Made by a program: the position numbers and the translations under genes
In this document: one piece after another, positions 1-10,528 of the stretch
Layout: every line of letters starts with the position of its first letter
Position numbering within the stretch: position 1 is the stretch's first letter
Source: Ochotona curzoniae
Lineage: Eukaryota > Chordata > Mammalia > Lagomorpha > Ochotonidae
DNA length: 64,000 nt
NCBI RefSeq assembly: GCF_017591425.1
Contig: NW_024466599.1
Location: forward strand, 76,736,501 to 76,800,500
Direction of reading: 5' to 3'
The notes under the pieces: model-generated
Told to the model about the DNA's origin: nothing
The model's database searches: none
The model's input: only the letters and a program-made list of their open reading frames with translations

Positions 1-165
1 TCTGCTTCCCATCCAGCTCCCTGCTTGTGAGCTTGGAAAGCAGTCAAGGACAGCCCAAAGCCTGGGAATCCTGTACCCACGTGGGAGACCTGGAAGAGGC
101 TGCTGGACCTTGGCTTCAGGTTGGCTCAGCTTTAGCCATTGTGGCAGCTTGGCATTCTCATAATA
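1..165 (+). repeat. CSINE, cut by window start
   Basis: The window opens inside a forward C-type SINE. The middle part is visible: 'CTTCCCATCCAGCTCCCTGC', then the 'GGAAAGCAGTCAAGGACAGC' and 'CACGTGGGAGACC' blocks. The tRNA-like head lies outside the window. The CT-rich part and A-tail are missing, because the copy decays near 'GGCATTCTCATAATAG'. It is moderately diverged. Confidence 0.85.
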
Positions 166-177
166 GATTTCTAGATT

Positions 178-385
178 TCGTTTTTAAAGATTTATGTCTT
201 TACTTTGACATTCTGAGTCATACAGAGAAAGGGATACATAGGAGAGAGATAGTGCAAGAAGGCTGTTCCATCTCCTGGTGTACTCCCCAAATGACCACAA
301 GAGCCAGTGCTGGCTTCGACTGAATCCAGAATCCAGCAGCTCACCTGGCTTTCATACATAGGTGGCAAGCGCCTAAATATTAGGG
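178..385 (-). repeat. old CSINE, reverse
   Basis: A tail-first 'TTTTTAAAGATTTATGTC' is followed by a purine-rich tract and 'TGTACTCCCCAAATGACCAC'. These are the antisense 3' end and the 'ACTCCCCAAGTG' block of the family. The rest is strongly diverged, with only a vague head near 'TAGGGCCCATC'. Confidence 0.65.
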
Positions 386-565
386 CCCATCAGAAATAGA
401 CAAGCCAGTATACAAACACTGCCCCATAAGGCATTCTTGCCAGCTCTATTGCATACACCACAATTCCAGCCCCCACTTTTTTAGTTTGTTTGCAAGAGAC
501 CTATTCAATATTAAACCACAGAAAATGCACAATTTTGAAATGCTAATCAAAAGTACTTGGGCCTT

Positions 566-825
566 GGGGCCAGCACAGTGGCATAGTGAACTAATCCTCC
601 GTCTGCAGTACTAGCATCCCATCTTGGCACCAGTTCAAGTCCTGAATGCTCCACTTCCAACTTAGCTCCCTGCTTATGACTTGGGAAAACAGCCAAGGAT
701 GCCCAAAGTGCTTGGGCCCAAGCACCCACGTGAGAGACCTCGAAGAAACTCCTCTCTCCTGACGTTGGTTTAACTCTGACCATTGAGGCCTTTTGGGGAG
801 TGAATCAGAAGACAAAAGATCTCTA
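566..825 (+). repeat. CSINE, older subfamily
   Basis: The head starts 'GGGGCCAGCACAGTGGCATA' and includes the A-box-like region and 'CACCAGTTCAAGTCCTG', a B-box relative of tRNA genes. The 'GCCCAAGTGCTTGGGCCC' type of block marks an older subfamily than the young copies downstream. It ends after 'GGGGAGTGAATCAGAAGAC' without a clean A-tail. Confidence 0.85.
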
Positions 826-999
826 CTAGTTAGTATTTTGTAACATAAGTTTGACATAAATATGTATTTAAACAAAGAGGGCTGTTCCACTGCAGTGATA
901 ATAGTGTAGGAAGACACGCTGATTTTGAAGTTATACAACGGAACATCAATTCATACTAAGCAAAAATAGACACAATTACAGATGAAAAAAACTATCAGT

Positions 1000-1310
1000 A
1001 TTTTTTAAATATTTATTTACTTTGATTTAAAAGGCAGATTTTACAGAGAGAAGAGAGAGTTCTTAGAGCTGTTAGTTTGTTACCCAAATAACCAGGATGT
1101 TCAGAGTAGAGTTGATCCAATATCAAGAGACAGAAACTTCTTCCAGGGCTCACGGGGGTTCAAGAACTTGAGTTATCCTTCACTATTTCCCAGGTCATAA
1201 GCAGGAGACTGTATCCGCAAAGGAGCAGCTGAGAAATGAAGCAGCAATTACATGAGATGCTGGCCTGCAACTCTAAGTTTAGCATACTATGCCCCAACAT
1301 CTGCCCCCTC
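1000..1310 (-). repeat. very old CSINE, reverse
   Basis: It begins with the antisense tail 'TTTTTTAAATATTTATTTAC' and a GA-rich tract. Recognisable blocks such as 'TTCCCAGGTCATAAGCAGGA' follow, and it ends near 'TATGCCCCAACATCTGCCCC'. Divergence is high, so the limits are approximate. Confidence 0.65.
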
Positions 1311-1591
1311 TTAAAAATCTGTAATTATTAATGGATAATTTGACAACACCTCTGCTGGTATCTGATAAATCAAAAAAGTCAATAAAAGTATGGAAGTATT
1401 GAATAACTGCTTATACACTTGCTCACATTGACATCTTAAATATTAAACACCTGTGCCCATTTCTCTCTCTACAAATAGAAAACTCAATAAACTAGACACA
1501 ACAGTATTCTGAAGCAAAGAATAAAATGCTATGAAAATTAGTCTTAGAATGTGGAGATGCTTATCATCATTCCAAACATATTCTCAGAATG

Positions 1592-1652
1592 TTTAACTTG
1601 GAATTTAATCTGTAAATAATATTTACAGATTATTTAAGTTGGAATGTAATCT
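1592..1652. repeat. palindrome bracketed by a local direct repeat
   Basis: A perfect inverted repeat with 13-nt arms and a 1-nt centre spans 1606-1632 (left arm TAATCTGTAAATA). It overlaps two 20-nt direct copies, TTTAACTTGGAATTTAATCT at 1592-1611 and TTTAAGTTGGAATGTAATCT at 1633-1652 (18 of 20 identical). The layout looks like a small duplication made by template switching at a hairpin. Confidence 0.75.
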
Positions 1653-1792
1653 AGCAAACTTGCAAACATGTTGACATTTGAATCTTAAGAAAAAAAATGA
1701 AATCTAGAAAACATTTATAGCTGAAGAGTGATGGAATTGATACAAAAATCAAGAGGCATATGTGGACCAACTAGGGTCAAGAAATATACAGC

Positions 1793-1965
1793 TTTCCCTC
1801 ATTATCAGGGGGGATGGATTTCTGGGCCCTCCTGCAGTGGATACCAAACTCTGTGACTGCCTAAAGTTGTACGAAACAGTATTAATATCTGCACATCATC
1901 CACCCACATACTTATAGACTTCGAATCATCTCTGGTTTACTCACAACATGTAATGTATCTGTTCC
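1793..1965 (+). mobile_element. MER2-like (Tigger) DNA transposon fragment
   Basis: The stretch reads like the end of MER2: 'TTTCCCTCATTATC' then 'GGATGGATTTCTGGGCCC', 'GTGGATACCAAACTCTG', and later 'CATCCACCCACATACTTATA' and 'AATCATCTCTGG'. MER2 belongs to the old TcMar-Tigger group of cut-and-paste elements. No transposase frame remains. A second, similarly decayed copy lies near 48.3 kb. Confidence 0.6.
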
Positions 1966-3872
1966 TTGAAGACTTGCCTTTCTGGTTTGTTTGGGGATCT
2001 CCATGTGTTAACATACAGATTCAGTTGTTAATAAGTGCGTTTGGTCCATGATAGAATCACTCACATATGGGACATTCAAAGAAAGAAAATTGTAGTTCTG
2101 CACCTCAATATCTTTCATGGAAGAGAAAATATGAAGTGGATATAATACACTAGAACGAGAATAAAGGGTTAAATGCAAAGGAAGGTAAAATGCAAAAGGA
2201 GGGAAATTAGGAGCCTAAATTGATGCAATGCACTGACAAAAGAGTATTGACATAACCACAAAGGTTTTTCTCCCAAATTCAATGCAATTTGAACCCACAT
2301 TCACAGTAAAAATTTGAATTGCTACAGAGATCGTATTTCATATCAGTGTATGCAACTCCGGAAATAATGATACCAGAAAGGGGTAGGGAGCCTGTTTGTC
2401 TACCTAGGGCCGTTTCTCTGTCTATAACATTATTCATGAACTGTACAAAACTATATTTATGAAAATCAGTATGGTATCAACTGAATTCTTAGTTGGTTCT
2501 GCACTTGCCCAAGCCCAAGCAGACTAAACACTTCTGTGAGTTTTATATGACCTGTGGGTTGCTCAATTCCCAAATTAGAATAGAAATAAAAACAAATCAT
2601 TAACTATAACATGTTTGGTTGTCATTGTAAGGGATTATCTTTATGTTGCTTGCATAAGGCAAGAATTCTTAATAACTACAGCAAATAGTAAGTTTAAAAT
2701 TGAGAAAGTCAAACTTGTTTTAATTTGAAACTTAGTTTTTAGAAAAATAAGCAGAGTAAAATAAGATAATCCAGAAAAGTTCAGATGATAATCCACAATG
2801 GATAAATATATTACAGTATATTCATAAACGCAAGTGATATTTAAAAATAAAGACAAGATTTACTTAAATTCAACAAAAGTAGTTATTAAGATACAATGTG
2901 AGTGAAAGAATCTTGCCATAAGCCTTATATAAAACACAATTTCAAATAAATGAGGTCCAAAACTTACACCATGCATATTACTGAATGAGAAAATGTAATA
3001 ATCTGCAAACATGACAAAAGTTCTTCCATGAAGAATGGAGTCTATGTGTCTACTTTCAGATCATCTGTGGACACACCTTGCACCAGGCACATCATCCAGT
3101 GTGATAAGAGTAGAACTTGAACAGTGTAGCGGAAGGAGGATGCGATTTCTTGTTTGAACTAGAACACAGAACCGTCTGCGTGTGCTGAACTAACCCAGTG
3201 AAAGAGGAGTAATTACACTCAGAGAAGGTGTGTGTGCTGGCTGACAGGCGGTTCCAGCTGCTCCCTGCCAGATGCCAGAGACGCGGCGACGGCCACCCTT
3301 GTTCTAAAAACTCCCGGTCAAATTGTATGTGCTGTTTCAGCAGAAATAAGCTGAATCCACACAGTGTAAAAATTGGCCGATCCGATCTGCAGTTATCTGA
3401 GCTAAATAAACAGCTATGAAATGTCAAGATCCTTATTTATTTAGCAGAACGTAAGTGATTCAACAGATAAATAGGACTGTCAGCATTTCATTTCTTCACT
3501 CAAATGATCGTATGCAAGTTGCATGCATATTGTACTTTGATTGTATATTTCATTATTGTATATTTTATTATAATACTTATTTAAAATCAGAAAGTAGTTG
3601 AATTTTATGTATATTTTGAGAATAATAAGAAATTCATGAAGTAAAGAAAATAAAGATATTACTTTAGCCAAACAAACATCAAATTCAGCATAATAAATAC
3701 AGAAAACTATTCAACAACAAGAGCGAAGGAATAAAGGTTTCTCAGAGGTTTTCTCAAATACAATGGAGAACATATTGTTACAATAAGACGCTCACTTGAC
3801 ACCACCACTTGGGCTTTTAAAATAAACAAGATCAGGATGCAAGAGAAGCACGCAAAAGAATAATTTCATTCT
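1966..3872. other. unique AT-rich sequence, no gene seen
   Basis: No supported gene, RNA or young repeat was found. A short GC-richer patch near 3225-3310 stands out from its AT-rich surroundings. It has no splice-flanked open frame that I recognise. Confidence 0.5.
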
Positions 3873-4182
3873 GGGCCTGGCACAATGGCCCAATTGGTTA
3901 ATTCTCCCTGTACAAGTGTCAGGAATCCCATATGTGCACTGGTTCATGTCCAGGCTGTTCCACTTCTGATCCAGTTTCCTGTTTATTGCCTGAAAAGCAG
4001 CAGGGGTGCTCTAAAGCACTGGAACTTGTATCCATGTCATAGACCCAGAAGAAGTCCCTGGCCTCTGGCTTCAGATCGGCTCAGCTCCAGTGACTACATC
4101 ATTTGGGGAGTGAATTGGCAGATGGAAGATCTTTCTTTTTGTATCCACTTCTCACTGTAAATCTAATTTTCAAAAATTTAAT
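3873..4182 (+). repeat. CSINE, middle-aged
   Basis: It is complete in layout: head 'GGGCCTGGCACAATGGCCCA', 'GGAATCCCATATGTGCACTG', the 'AGAAGAAGTCCCTGGCCTC' block, 'TTTGGGGAGTGAATTGGCAG' and an A-rich end. Substitutions are scattered along its length, so it predates the young copies. Confidence 0.87.
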
Positions 4183-4189
4183 TTTATGA

Positions 4190-6450
4190 GTAGAGAATCA
4201 AGATGGAGGAAAAGCGTAAGGACACATTAAAACAGAGAAACATTAACCAAGGTGAAGCAGAGAGCCCACACTCCAGGACAGAGAAGAGGATAGAACAACA
4301 GCAGAGGGGCACCTGGAGAATGACGCACATGGAAAAACAGCGAAGACAATGGTATGGTGTTGCAGTGACTGATTGCCCAGTGGCATTCAGAAAGTGGCAA
4401 TCGGAACTCCACCAGCCACAGGTGGGAAGGGGAGCTCACCGGAAACTCAGGAGGTGAACCCAAAGAACTGCCTGTCCTGCTGATCTGTTTCATTTGACCA
4501 AGAGTCGAAACAGAGAAACAGATCGTAAACAGTCAGTGCAGGAACAGGGCTTCCTACTCACTGTCCTGACACCCAATAGAGCTGAATCGGGTGTCATCTT
4601 ATGTAGGGCTATGCACAAAACTGCACACAAAGTAAGCTGAGAACAAATTCATTTCAGGCTCAGGGAATTGTAATGACATGGCATTCTAAAGGTTCCACCC
4701 AAAGAAGGTCTGGGAAGCCCTCAGGCCTAATGGCCATTCCACTAGTGTCATATCAGGCACCGTTTTTGTACAGTGTGGCAAAGGCTTTGAGACTGCAGGG
4801 ACAACAGTGAGCTGCGCATGCACTGAGTTGGGAGCAAACTCACTGAGCTCAGTGCATTGCTCTGGTTCTGCAATGAACATAAGGCCAATTTTGGCAACTT
4901 ATGACTCCAACAGCTAGCAGGTCCAAGCAAGATCATTAGTGCCAAAATGTAGCTATTTAGGATATCTGGTGTCTCCCTAATCCTGGGAACTGCTCAAAGC
5001 AGAAGTGGGAGAAAGGTTGTACAGACAACAGTGCAGTCCCAGCATGGTATCACAGCAGGTGAAGACTGGTGAGCCAGGAGCTGGGGCTATGGAGACCATG
5101 GTGAAAACCTAACATAGAACTCAGACCTGGAACTGGAGGAAGTAGCACAAGTGATTGCAAACAAAGAGCAGAGTACCTACCACGATAAGAAAAATAGAAC
5201 TATAGACCTGTCAGTGACAGAGCTTAGAAACCTGCCCCAAGGAGAAGACTCTGCTAACCAGAAGTACAATGACCAAGAGCATAAGAACAGACAGAGGCAC
5301 AATGAATATTGCTGAAGACTCTCCTGGAAAGCATCAAAAGCCCTTGCCAACCTCAGGGTAGACTGAGGAATACATTGAGAAGATAGATGGGAGATACAGA
5401 ATTCAGAAAACTCATTATAAAGCTTCGTATCAACAATGAGAAGCACATACAAGAGTTCAAGGAATTTAAGGAATGTGTCACGCAGAAAATAGCAACACTG
5501 AAACAAAATCAGGCTGGATTATTGGAAATGAAAAATACAATACAGCATTTAAAAAAAATCAGTGGAAAGTCTGAATAATGGAATCAAGGAGGCAGAAGAA
5601 TGAATCTCAGAATTGGAAGATATTTCCCGTCACCAAGGGGAAGCAAAAACAAAGCTGGAAGCAAAGCTGGTTCAAGCTAAAAAAGTACTTAAGAATTAAA
5701 AGACACAATTAAAGGGCCAGATATAAGAGTTATGGGAGTCCCAGAAGGTGAAGAAAGAGAAGCTGGGTATAAAAATGTATTTAATGAAATAATAAAGGAA
5801 AAGTTCCCTAATCTAGAGAAAGAATTGGGAAACAACTTCAAGGATGGGCACAGAAACCCAACAGGGTTGACGAAAAGCAATCTACACCACTACACATGAT
5901 AATCAAGTCTCTTCAATCAAACATAAGGAAAAGATCCTTAATTGTGCAAGTGAAAAAAAATATGCTGCAATATAACAGAATGACAATTAAACTCACAGGA
6001 GACCTCTCATGGCAAAGTCTATAGGTTAGAAGAGAATGGAGTGACGTACTTTGGATTCTAAGAGAAAAAAAAAAAAAATGTCTGGCTAGAATGAAGTGCC
6101 CAGGGAAGCTTTCCTTTTTCTTTGAAAATCAAAGAAAATTCTTTCAGCGTAAAGTTAAAAGAAAATGCCTCTACCAAACTTCCCCAACAAATGATACTTA
6201 AAGCTGTTCTTTTGACAGAGAAAAGGCATAGCACCCACCCAAACCAAAGGCAAATGTGAAGAACGTCCTAGTAAAATAACAACAGAAGACTAAATGAAAC
6301 AGTGAACCACCCATTGCTAAAATGACTGGACCAAACTGTCACCCATTCATATTAACCCTGAATGTAAATAACTTAAACTCATCAATCAAACATCATAGAT
6401 TAGTAGACTGGATTAAAAACACAAAACCCATCCACTTGTGGCCTAGAGGT
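4190..6450 (+). mobile_element. L1 LINE, 5' UTR and ORF1 part (inactive)
   Basis: The start 'AGAATCAAGATGGAGGAAAA' resembles the usual L1 5' end with its YY1-type AAGATGG site. About 1.1 kb of 5' UTR-like sequence follows, then an ORF1-like region with coiled-coil heptads (5270-5600). After that comes a long spacer with 'TAAACTCACAGGAGACCTCT', 'AAGCTTTCC' and 'AGTAGACTGGATTAAAAACA', which I know from L1M/HAL1-type elements. Frames are broken throughout, so it cannot be active. It stops near 6450, where the homology flips strand. Confidence 0.75.
5270..5580 (+). pseudogene. L1 ORF1p remnant (coiled coil)
   Basis: ORF1p is the L1 RNA-binding trimer protein that packages L1 RNA in the cytoplasm. 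Only a short piece stays open (5387-5578, 63 codons). It is rich in Lys, Glu, Leu and Ile, with residues such as LKQNQAGLLEMKN spaced as in the ORF1p coiled coil. Upstream and downstream frames are interrupted by stops and shifts. The RRM and C-terminal domain are not readable as one frame. Confidence 0.55.
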
Positions 6451-6454
6451 GACG

Positions 6455-6725
6455 CAGCTCATCAGCAAAAATCAATGGAATCTATATCTCATGGATTTTG
6501 ATGTTTTTGTTTTTAGTTTTATTTCCTCAAAGCAATTTTTTTTTCTCATGTTAAGTTCTTCACTGACTCATAGGTCATACAGTGACATCATTTTCTTCAA
6601 GAAGGTCTTGATTTTCTTTATCATTTCCTTAGTGACATATTAGTTATTCAGTAGCATTTTACTTCATGGCATTGTAATATTTTTTCTTCCTGTGGTTTCA
6701 TTTTCTGTTTTTTTTTTTTCATTTA
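6455..6725 (-). mobile_element. L1 ORF2 piece, antisense
   Basis: The + strand reads like antisense ORF2: 'GTCTTGATTTTCTTTATCAT', then 'ACATATTAGTTATTCAGTAG' and 'CATTTTACTTCATGG'. The piece is reversed relative to the L1 parts on both sides. This fits 5' inversion of the copy that ends at 7036. Confidence 0.55.
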
Positions 6726-6734
6726 AGGGAGTGT

Positions 6735-7036
6735 ATAATAACTGTGTAATTAAGACTAACATGTCCAGGTGTGAGGATATGGCGAAGTGTGCCTCTCTAC
6801 TTCCGAATCATGGATGGACTCCCAGTGAAACTGTTGGATGTGTCTTGATGATAGGATACTGGACTCTCTGCCATTGTCCATGCCCACAATGATGGGCTTT
6901 TGATTGCTTAAGAGAAACTTTACTGTTGTAATGATATGGGGGAATTCAGTTGAGGGGGCAGATCTGAGGAGGGAAGGTAGGGGTAATCCCAGAGGCGACT
7001 AATTGTGTCATAAAATGATAATAATAATAAAAATAA
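6735..7036 (+). mobile_element. L1 3' end with A-rich tail
   Basis: It matches the layout of the other L1 3' ends here: 'GGACTCCCAGTGAAACTGTT', a G-rich stretch 'GTTGAGGGGGCAGATC', 'GTAATCCCAGAGG' and 'TTGTGTCATAAAATGATAAT'. It then closes with an imperfect A-rich tail. With the antisense block just upstream it may be one twin-primed insertion. Confidence 0.6.
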
Positions 7037-7059
7037 AAAAACAAAGAAATTAACTTTAT

Positions 7060-7478
7060 CCTATAGGGTGGCAATCAATATTAAAAACTGAATTGCAGGA
7101 CATATTTGTAAAACAATGAAATCATAAAATAGTAAGGAATAAATATGATACATATCTAAAAACAGTCACTGAAAATCATAAAATATTGCGGAGATAAATG
7201 TGAACATTTCAATTAAGATATAGAAGTTCATATATGAGAAGACACAACAGAGTTAAAATATCAACACTCTGCAAACTACCTATATATTAAACACAATTAC
7301 AGCCAAAACTCCTGAATAGCTGTTTGAAATGATCAACTGATTCTCAAATTCAATATACAGTACAGAAAATTACCTAAAACGTTTTTCAAAAGAGAACAAA
7401 GAAAAATCAAACAGCTGCTTTGCAAGCTACGGAATTGAGAAATTGTGACCTTAATGTCAGGATTATTTTGAGTCATTG
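7060..7478 (+). mobile_element. L1 ORF2 fragment, left part
   Basis: Decayed reverse-transcriptase-region sequence, e.g. 'GAGTTAAAATATCAACACTC' and 'ACACAATTACAGCCAAAACT', the usual path of the L1 ORF2 second half. No long frame survives. It is interrupted by the CSINE at 7480 and resumes after it. Confidence 0.6.
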
Positions 7479-7479
7479 C

Positions 7480-7746
7480 AGGGGTCAACACAGTAGCATA
7501 ACAAGTGAATCCTTCACTTACAAGTGCTGGCATCCTATATGGGCTCTGGTTCATGTCCTGGCTGCTCCAATTCCCACCCAGCTCACTGCTTGTAGCCTGG
7601 GAAACTTGCAGAGGAAAGCTTGAGTCCTTGGTCCCCTGCAGACATGGAGGAAACCTAGAAGCTCCTGGCACCCAGATGCAGCTCAGCTTATTTAGCTTAT
7701 CTCTGGCTGTTGCAGGCATTTGGGGATTGTACTAGCCAAGGACAGA

Positions 7747-7780
<34 letters not shown>

Positions 7781-7806
7781 GTTAAAAAGTGCCTTTCAAA
7801 TAAAGA
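7480..7806 (+). repeat. CSINE nested in L1, with (TC)n
   Basis: Head 'GGGGTCAACACAGTAGCATA', then 'GGCATCCTATATGGGCTCTG' and 'CTTGTAGCCTGGGAAACTTG'. The CT-rich 3' part has expanded into a (TC)n run at about 7748-7782, followed by 'GCCTTTCAAATAAAG'. It splits the L1 ORF2 fragment, so it is younger than that L1. Confidence 0.85.
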
Positions 7807-8470
7807 TACATGATTTAAAAGATAGTATTCACTGGAATAGAACAGAGAATACAAAAACAGTCTTACATGGTATATGTTCAATTGATTTTCAAAATGCAGG
7901 TGCAAATAATACAAAGTTCAGAGGATTCTCAAAAAAAAAGAAGTTCTAGAGCTACCACGTTTTCAAACAGAAATAAGTAAACTTTGATTAAATCCAATGA
8001 AAATAGCTATCATACAGACATCAAAAAGCAATAAGTGTTGGTGAGAATATGGGGAAAGTGGTACCCTGACCAGGGGCTATGGAGTAAGTAATGTAACCAT
8101 TATAGAAGATGGTAGGGAGATATTCAGAGAACTGAAGACTGATCTGCCCTATGACCCAGCCCCATCACTTCTGGGAGTATACCCAAAGGAGAAGAAATCT
8201 ACATATGAGAGAGTTACCTGCAACTCCAAGGGTTCAGCAGTCCAATTCACAGTAGGTAAGATGCAGAACTGACCCCGATGTCCATCAACTGATAACTGGG
8301 TAAAGAAACCATGGTACATACACACTATGGGATACTACACAAAAACAAAAGAATGAAATCTTACCGTTTGCAACAAAATGTCCCTAACTGAAAACCATTA
8401 TGCTTAGTAAAATAAACCAGTCCTATAAGAACAAATATCATAAGCTTGATCATGTTCTGGGTGTAGCTGT
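7807..8470 (+). mobile_element. L1 ORF2 fragment, right part (3' end of ORF2)
   Basis: Landmarks of the C-terminal part of ORF2 are clear: 'TCTGGGAGTATACCCAAAGG', 'GATGTCCATCAACTGATAAC', 'CACACTATGGGATACTACAC', 'AAAGAATGAAATCTTACCG' and 'GCTTAGTAAAATAAACCAGT'. Stops and indels break the frame. The element fades near 8470 without a recognisable 3' UTR or tail. Confidence 0.75.
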
Positions 8471-8511
8471 GTCTGTACATTTCTTGTTTGTGCCTAAATG
8501 AAGGCATGTCA

Positions 8512-8660
8512 GAAAGTTCACAGAAAATAGAATTAAAAGGTAACTTAATTTGGAGTCAATTTATTAAATAAATGCATAGTTTTCCCACAATATATACTAT
8601 CCATCAAAGTTTTAGAGATTCCTTACAGATAAATTAAGAAATATGAGGGAAGATTCATTT
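8512..8660. repeat. unclassified interspersed repeat, copy 1
   Basis: The string 'AGAAAGTTCACAGAAAATAG', then 'AATTAAAAGG', an AT-rich middle and 'AAATGCATAGTTTTCCCACA' recurs in diverged form at about 58.6-58.7 kb. I recognise the pattern as repetitive but cannot name the family or its strand. Confidence 0.35.
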
Positions 8661-8719
8661 TTAAAGTCATTTGCACTTTCATGCTGCCTCATGTGGAAAA
8701 GAAACAAAATTATTTTTAC

Positions 8720-8740
8720 TATGTGTGTGTGTGTGTGTTT
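8720..8740. repeat. (TG)n microsatellite
   Basis: A short pure TG dinucleotide run lies in unique sequence just upstream of a twin-primed L1. Confidence 0.9.
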
Positions 8741-8844
8741 TGTTATGCTTTAATGTAGACTCCACATTTTTTGCATTGAATGCTTAATCTTGTGTAACAG
8801 TGTTGGGAGGTGGGGAATTGTTTTAATGTGCTTATCATAATGAT

Positions 8845-8856
8845 AGGCTTATTTTT
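8845..8856 (+). other. L1 target-site duplication, left
   Basis: AGGCTTATTTTT matches AGGTTTATTTTT at 10507-10518 (11 of 12). The T-rich end faces the antisense A-tail of the L1, as expected for a reverse insertion cut by the L1 endonuclease. Confidence 0.75.
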
Positions 8857-9892
8857 TTATTAATTGTATTGCATTATGTGACACAGTGTTATAGGCACTG
8901 GGATTCCCCCCAGCTCCTCCCCAAACCCTCTCCCCATGGTGGATTTCTCCACCTTGTTGCCTTACCACAGTTCAAATTCAGTTGAGGTTCTTTCATTGGA
9001 AGTATTTACCAAGCATAAAGTCCAGCATCTTATTATCCTAGTGAGTTCAACAATTTCTTGGTGAGACCATCTCTGGTCTGAAGGTAAAGCCGGCAAAGTG
9101 TCATCCCAATGCATTAAAAGCCCCAACACAACATCAACAACAATTTACGACATTATGGCATTAATTGACATGGTATTGATTAACCAATATGTTAACAGGA
9201 AAATGCAGGTTCTTAACTACACCGTGTGACTTCTTCATAGACATTTCAATTTTGGTTTATATTCAACCAGATTCTATATACCTCAAAATGGTTATAGATT
9301 ACTGTTCAGCTGTCTCATGTCTATTTTCATTTTAGTATTTAGCTGTTTATAGTGTTGAAGCATGATTTTGCTGAACTTGGTTGTTTTTCGGATGGTCTGA
9401 ACTGGCTTATAACTCTAGCAAGACATGTGTCCTCAGTTCAGGTACAGAACATTTTTTTAGGAGGGGTGTGCAGAGAAATCCCCAATACCCCAGTGAGGTG
9501 TAACTAATCTTTGTGTCCCACCTAGTGAGGTATGAGTGAATCCACGCTGTCCATTTCCTGTATGATTCTAAGCTTTCCTTGTTGTTGTCTGTCCATTCTA
9601 GGTTTTTTGTTTGTTTGTATGTTTGTTCATCTGTTTTGAGGGGTTACTGGAGTGATCCTAATGGTCATTGCAAAAGAGGGTGGGGACCCAGAGCCAGAGT
9701 TAGGCAAGGACCAGAGAGAGCTCACCTCCCTAGTCCCGAAGAAAGTTTATTATTCTTCTGTTTCTGCAGACCGCTCAGGGATCCTGGTTGTCGTTCTGAT
9801 GACTCTGGTTTCTGCATGTCAGAGTTTGGACTTCTTCTATCCCATGTAGTAGATCCAGATGGGGGTGGGTGACCTCAGAGTTCTCGGCCTCC
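8857..9892 (-). mobile_element. young lagomorph L1, 3' UTR segment (reverse)
   Basis: Read on the minus strand it ends 'TGCCTATAACACTGTGTCAC' followed by a short AATAAAAAAA tail. The minus strand also carries the core 'TTGTTGTTGATGTTGTGTTG' and 'GACCAGAGATGGTCTCACC'. It matches the forward copy at 61,233-61,887 over most of that copy's length. No coding frame is present. It forms one insertion with the inverted block 9893-10506. Confidence 0.82.
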
Positions 9893-10506
9893 TAAGGCAC
9901 TCCTATTATGCTTAAAGAAATGAACCAATCCCAAAAGGTTAAATACCACATGTTTGCCTTAAGAAGAGATGAAAAGATGTCAATCTGGAAAATAGTACCT
10001 GTATATTATAATATTATTGCAATCTCTGACAGCCTGTATCCAATGCAATAAGATAATACATTGTAATCTATAAAACAACAATTAATGTGAGTCAGAATGC
10101 TAATGATCTACATCAAAGATCTGTAAAACCTAAAACACTCATAATACTATATGTTATTCCATAATGGGGAGGGAATGCAGAGAAATCTTCCATCTCCCTA
10201 AAAAGTGTGAGAAAGACATGAAATATAGCCTATCAGGATCAAATCTGGTAACTCATAGACAACAGACTTGAGTAGGCACTAAATAATAGGAAAGCTACAC
10301 AGGCATAAGGGGAAATCAGGAGTGATCTTGACAGCCTCTTAACAAGAGGTCGTGTGTATGGAGCAGGGGGTGACCCCAGAGTGGAGCAGGTGGACAGGAG
10401 GAGGCTCGTTATCCCAACCCTGAAGACTCCCAGACCCTCACCAAGGACTATCAGTATGGACACCAAGGACTACATCCCAAATGCCAAGGAGACCATGGGG
10501 AATAAG
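9893..10506 (+). mobile_element. same L1, inverted 5' segment
   Basis: The homology flips to the plus strand near 9893. It starts at the end of ORF2 ('GAACCAATCCCAAAAGG', 'TAAATACCACATGTTTGCC') and runs on into 3' UTR sequence ending 'AAGGAGACCATGGGG'. A 5' part inverted against the 3' part inside one TSD pair is the usual result of twin priming. Confidence 0.75.
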
Positions 10507-10518
10507 AGGTTTATTTTT
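10507..10518 (+). other. L1 target-site duplication, right
   Basis: AGGTTTATTTTT pairs with the left copy at 8845-8856 and closes the twin-primed L1. A CSINE begins only about 10 bp further on. Confidence 0.75.
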
Positions 10519-10528
10519 AAAGTTCATT

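Noticed and set aside
6449..6643. Phe-rich 64-codon frame resembling a membrane protein
   Set aside because: It is antisense L1 ORF2, whose T-rich strand often gives such hydrophobic frames.
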